A program made the position numbers and the translations under genes. 8,287 nucleotides of DNA from Clostridiales bacterium (GTDB lineage: Bacteria > Bacillota > Clostridia > Oscillospirales > Acutalibacteraceae), in the NCBI GenBank assembly GCA_012522615.1, contig JAAYKB010000058.1:1-8287 (forward strand), given 5' to 3'. Under the pieces are notes generated by a model, which made no database searches, was not told where the DNA came from, and saw only the letters and a program-made list of their open reading frames with translations. This document shows positions 6,115-8,287 of the stretch, one piece after another; position 1 is the first letter of the stretch; the number at the start of each line of letters is the position of its first letter.

Positions 6115-7920
6115 ATGGTTATTACACTCGTAACAGACACTTTTAATATAAACAACAACGGGACCACCATTTCAGCAACGCGGTTTGCCGAGTCATTGTC
6201 ACAGCGCGGGCATCAAATCCGCGTGATTACATGCGGCGACACGTCCAAAAGCGGTAAAGATGCTGACACCGGTTTTGAAATGTTTTATCTGCCCGAGCTC
6301 AAAGTCCCGATTGCAAGCAGGCTGGCCCACAAGCAGCATACATTGTTTGCAAAGCCGGTTCGCGCGACCTTGGAAAAAGCAATCTCGGGGTCGGATATCG
6401 TACATATCTACCAGCCATGGGCGCTCGGAAGTGCGGCACAGAGGATTGCCAAGCGAATGGATATCCCTGCAATCGCCGCATTTCATATACAGCCCGAAAA
6501 CATCACCTATAATATCAGTCTTAAATGGTTTCCGCCGGCCGCTCACCTGATATATTTTTTGTATTATCTGTTTTTCTACCGCAGGTTTTCCCATATCCAC
6601 TGCCCGTCAAAATTTATTGCCGCGCAACTCAGAAGCCATGGATACAGGGCGCGACTGCACGTCATCTCAAACGGCGTTCATCCGGCATTTACTCCATCCG
6701 ATAAACCGAAGGAGCATACTTTCGAATCGATTAAAGTGCTTATGGTGGGCAGACTGTCTCCCGAAAAAAGGCAGGATGTTCTTATTCGTGCCGTTATGAA
6801 ATCTCGTTATGCCGACCGTATCCAGCTTCATTTTGCCGGAAACGGCCCTTGGGAAAAGAAGCTTCGTCGTCTTGGGAGCAAGCTTACCAATCCTCCTGTG
6901 TTCGGGTATTACAACCGCGATGAGTTAATTAAGCTTATACATGATTGCGATCTGTATATACATTCCTCTGATATCGAAATTGAAGGCATTTCATGTATCG
7001 AGGCGTTTGCATGCGGGCTGGTTCCGGTAATCTCCGACAGCAAGCGAAGCGCCGCGGCGCAGTTTGCGCTTGGTCCCCAGCATCTTTTCAAGGCGGGTTC
7101 CCCGGAATCATTGGCTGAGAAAATTGATTATTGGCTGGATAATCCGCAGCACCTGAAAGATGCCGGAAAGAAATATGCCCGCTTTGGCAGACAATACGCC
7201 TTGGAACGCAGTATCAGAAAGATAGAAAATGTATATTCGTCCATATCCGTAAAGGATAAAAACGAATACCATCGCGGCTTTATATTCAAGCTTTTTGCCC
7301 GCCTGTTCTACACTGGAATCGCTTCTCCCATACTGCTTCTCTGGACACGCTTTGTCTTGGGCGTCAAGGTGTATGGCAGGAAGAATCTTCGCGGTCTTAA
7401 GGGCGCGCTTACGGTGTGCAACCATGTGCACCTACTGGACAGCGCTTTGGTCGGTCTGGCGGTCTTCCCCCGCAGGGTAATCTTCCCTACCCTTCCCCAG
7501 AATGTAAAAACGCTTTGGCCGGGCAAGCTCGTGCGGGTGCTTGGCGGGTTCGCCATTCCCGACAGTATTATGGAACTGAAAACCTTCTTTGACGAGATGG
7601 AGTTCCTTCTGATGAAAAACCATATTGTGCATTTTTTCCCCGAAGGAGAATTAAAGCCCTATGATACCGGTCTGCGCAGTTTCAAAAAGGGGGCATTTCA
7701 TCTGGCGGCGCAAGCCCGGGTACCGATTGTTCCCATGTCAATCACCTTTGAAGCTCCAAAGGGGCTAATGAAAATCATACGCAAAAAACCGGTTATGCGG
7801 CTTCATGTAGGAAGGCCGATAGAACCGGTTGACACGGATCTTGAAATTGATTCCAAGCTCAGAATGAAAGCGGTTCGTGAACAAATGGACAGCATTGTAG
7901 GACGTTTTGCCGCAAGCTGA
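6115..7920 (+). CDS. fusion of GT4 glycosyltransferase and PlsC-type acyltransferase (predicted glycolipid enzyme)
   Basis: Read from the ATG at 6115 the product has 601 residues. Residues 1 to about 380 form a two-Rossmann (GT-B) GT4 glycosyltransferase: an N-terminal VITLVTDTFNINNNG loop, GRLSPEKRQD (212-221), and the E-x7-E signature ending EGISCIEAFACG (E288, E296). An aromatic-rich hydrophobic segment at about 145-157 suggests membrane contact. A second hydrophobic stretch (about 392-416) leads into a PlsC acyltransferase domain with NHVHLLD (H437-x4-D442), FPEGE (508-512) and VPIVPMSI (536-543). The GT half looks like the diacylglycerol/phosphatidylinositol glycosyltransferases. The likely job is to add a sugar to a lipid and to acylate the same or a related lipid on the cytoplasmic face. 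Donor, acceptor and acyl site are unknown. Start choice: GGAG at 6100-6103 is 11 nt before this ATG; an in-frame GTG at 6103 adds four residues but its GGAGG is only 3 nt away. It is monocistronic and converges on the next gene with a 14-nt gap. Confidence 0.9.
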   Translation: MVITLVTDTFNINNNGTTISATRFAESLSQRGHQIRVITCGDTSKSGKDADTGFEMFYLPELKVPIASRLAHKQHTLFAKPVRATLEKAISGSDIVHIYQPWALGSAAQRIAKRMDIPAIAAFHIQPENITYNISLKWFPPAAHLIYFLYYLFFYRRFSHIHCPSKFIAAQLRSHGYRARLHVISNGVHPAFTPSDKPKEHTFESIKVLMVGRLSPEKRQDVLIRAVMKSRYADRIQLHFAGNGPWEKKLRRLGSKLTNPPVFGYYNRDELIKLIHDCDLYIHSSDIEIEGISCIEAFACGLVPVISDSKRSAAAQFALGPQHLFKAGSPESLAEKIDYWLDNPQHLKDAGKKYARFGRQYALERSIRKIENVYSSISVKDKNEYHRGFIFKLFARLFYTGIASPILLLWTRFVLGVKVYGRKNLRGLKGALTVCNHVHLLDSALVGLAVFPRRVIFPTLPQNVKTLWPGKLVRVLGGFAIPDSIMELKTFFDEMEFLLMKNHIVHFFPEGELKPYDTGLRSFKKGAFHLAAQARVPIVPMSITFEAPKGLMKIIRKKPVMRLHVGRPIEPVDTDLEIDSKLRMKAVREQMDSIVGRFAAS

Positions 7921-7934
7921 ATACAATCTGCCTG

Positions 7935-8120
7935 TTATTTTTTCTTTTTGTATAGCTGCAAAACCGCCCCAACCACAACACCGATGCCCGCGCCAATACA
8001 TAGATATAACACCGGATTGTCAAGCAAGATGCCAAGTAAAATACCGCCCGCTGTGCAAAAAGCTATGGATATACCTATATTCAGATAATCCGACATACCG
8101 CGTTTTGACATAATCTCCAT
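7935..8120 (-). CDS. small glycine-rich membrane protein, two transmembrane helices
   Basis: A 61-residue protein of unknown function. Residues 12-33 and 36-57 are hydrophobic helices joined by a tight LDNP turn. Both contain small-residue spacing (G25, G26, G30; G43, G45, G47, G51) of the glycine-zipper kind that packs membrane helices. The C-terminus is KKKK, which should stay cytoplasmic, so a hairpin with both ends inside is likely. An in-frame TAA 15 nt upstream limits the start to codons 1, 4 or 9. ATG1 follows GGTAAGTGAG and ATG4 follows GGAG only 3 nt away, so the exact start is uncertain. A good promoter upstream (8185-8213) and convergent packing with the fusion gene argue that it is real. 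No family can be named with confidence. Confidence 0.72.
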   Translation of the reverse strand: MEIMSKRGMSDYLNIGISIAFCTAGGILLGILLDNPVLYLCIGAGIGVVVGAVLQLYKKKK

Positions 8121-8184
8121 CTCACTTACCAGTTATTTCCCCGACTTCTTTCAGAGCCGAAGTTGCCGTATTTTCTGGATTTAT

Positions 8185-8213
8185 ATTATACCAAATCAGA
8201 AAATATTTGTCCA
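8185..8213 (-). promoter_or_regulatory. promoter of the small membrane protein gene, with repeats
   Basis: On the minus strand, -35 TGGACA (8208-8213; five of six matches), a 17-nt spacer and -10 TATAAT (8185-8190), about 65 nt before the start codon. TGATTTGG occurs twice with a 20-nt period, once running into the -35 and once abutting the -10. The first copy is part of a perfect inverted repeat ATTTG-GA-CAAAT over the -35. Such an arrangement could bind a regulator, but no specific one can be named. Confidence 0.7.
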
Positions 8214-8215
8214 AA

Positions 8216-8287
8216 TCAATCTCCCTCTATGCCGGCATAGTCTGTTTTCAAGCCCTTTCCAATGTCGGCGAAAATCACTTGATTGCG
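8216..8287 (-). CDS. probable 3' end of an unrecognised gene (partial)
   Basis: A minus-strand frame is open from the right edge to a TGA at 8216-8218. It encodes 23 residues, including VIFADIGKGLKTDYAGIEGD, which look like a genuine soluble protein C-terminus. The stop falls three bases before the -35 of the next gene, a natural arrangement. The piece is too short to identify, and other frames are also partly open here, so confidence is low. Confidence 0.35.
   Translation of the reverse strand, partial: RNQVIFADIGKGLKTDYAGIEGD

Noticed and set aside
7921..7955. T-rich stretch after the fusion gene as an intrinsic terminator
   Set aside because: The T-run is the lysine-codon end of the opposing small gene, and I could find no convincing stem before it.
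1..8287. CRISPR arrays, tRNA/rRNA genes, insertion sequences, phage or defence genes
   Set aside because: No regularly spaced repeats, cloverleaf-like sequences, transposase-like proteins or terminal inverted repeats were seen on either strand.

Overview
The window looks like a chromosomal housekeeping segment from an endospore-forming, low-to-mid GC Firmicute, most likely class Clostridia. This rests on four observations: a T-box leader in front of alaS, textbook sigma-A-type promoters (TTGACA, 17 nt, TATAAT), a PdaA-type deacetylase that normally belongs to spore-cortex formation, and a cysteine-rich AlaRS that does not resemble the Bacillus type. The species cannot be named from the sequence alone. 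No RNA genes other than the leader, no insertion sequences, no CRISPR arrays and no phage genes were seen.

Layout. Positions 2-151 hold the 3' end of an unrecognised + strand gene, which converges on a minus-strand block with a 4-nt gap. Read in its own direction (right to left), the block starts with a promoter at 5885-5913 and an alanine T-box leader ending in a terminator at 5627-5664. It continues with alaS, a HIT-family nucleotide hydrolase, a DEDDh 3'-5' exonuclease, the mechanosensitive channel gene mscL and the peptidoglycan deacetylase gene pdaA. Gaps between the first four genes are 29, 69 and 30 nt, so they probably form one transcription unit under tRNA-Ala control. pdaA follows a 99-nt gap that contains a strong stem-loop and a TATAAT box, so it may be expressed separately.

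A divergent intergenic region of about 500 nt separates alaS from a + strand gene at 6115-7920. That gene encodes a two-domain protein: a GT4 glycosyltransferase fused to a PlsC-type acyltransferase. It probably glycosylates and acylates a membrane lipid, and it is the most interesting protein in the window. It converges on a small minus-strand gene (7935-8120) for a two-helix glycine-rich membrane protein. That gene has its own promoter, carrying direct and inverted repeats. The right edge holds a probable 3' end of another minus-strand gene.

Functionally, the alaS block joins translation (AlaRS), possible clean-up of adenylylated by-products (HIT), RNA or DNA 3'-end trimming and osmotic-shock release. 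The deacetylase and the fusion protein act on the cell envelope. I found no clear undescribed multi-gene system. The best leads are the GT4-PlsC fusion, the zinc-ribbon tails on two neighbouring proteins (MscL and the exonuclease), and the hairpin in front of pdaA.
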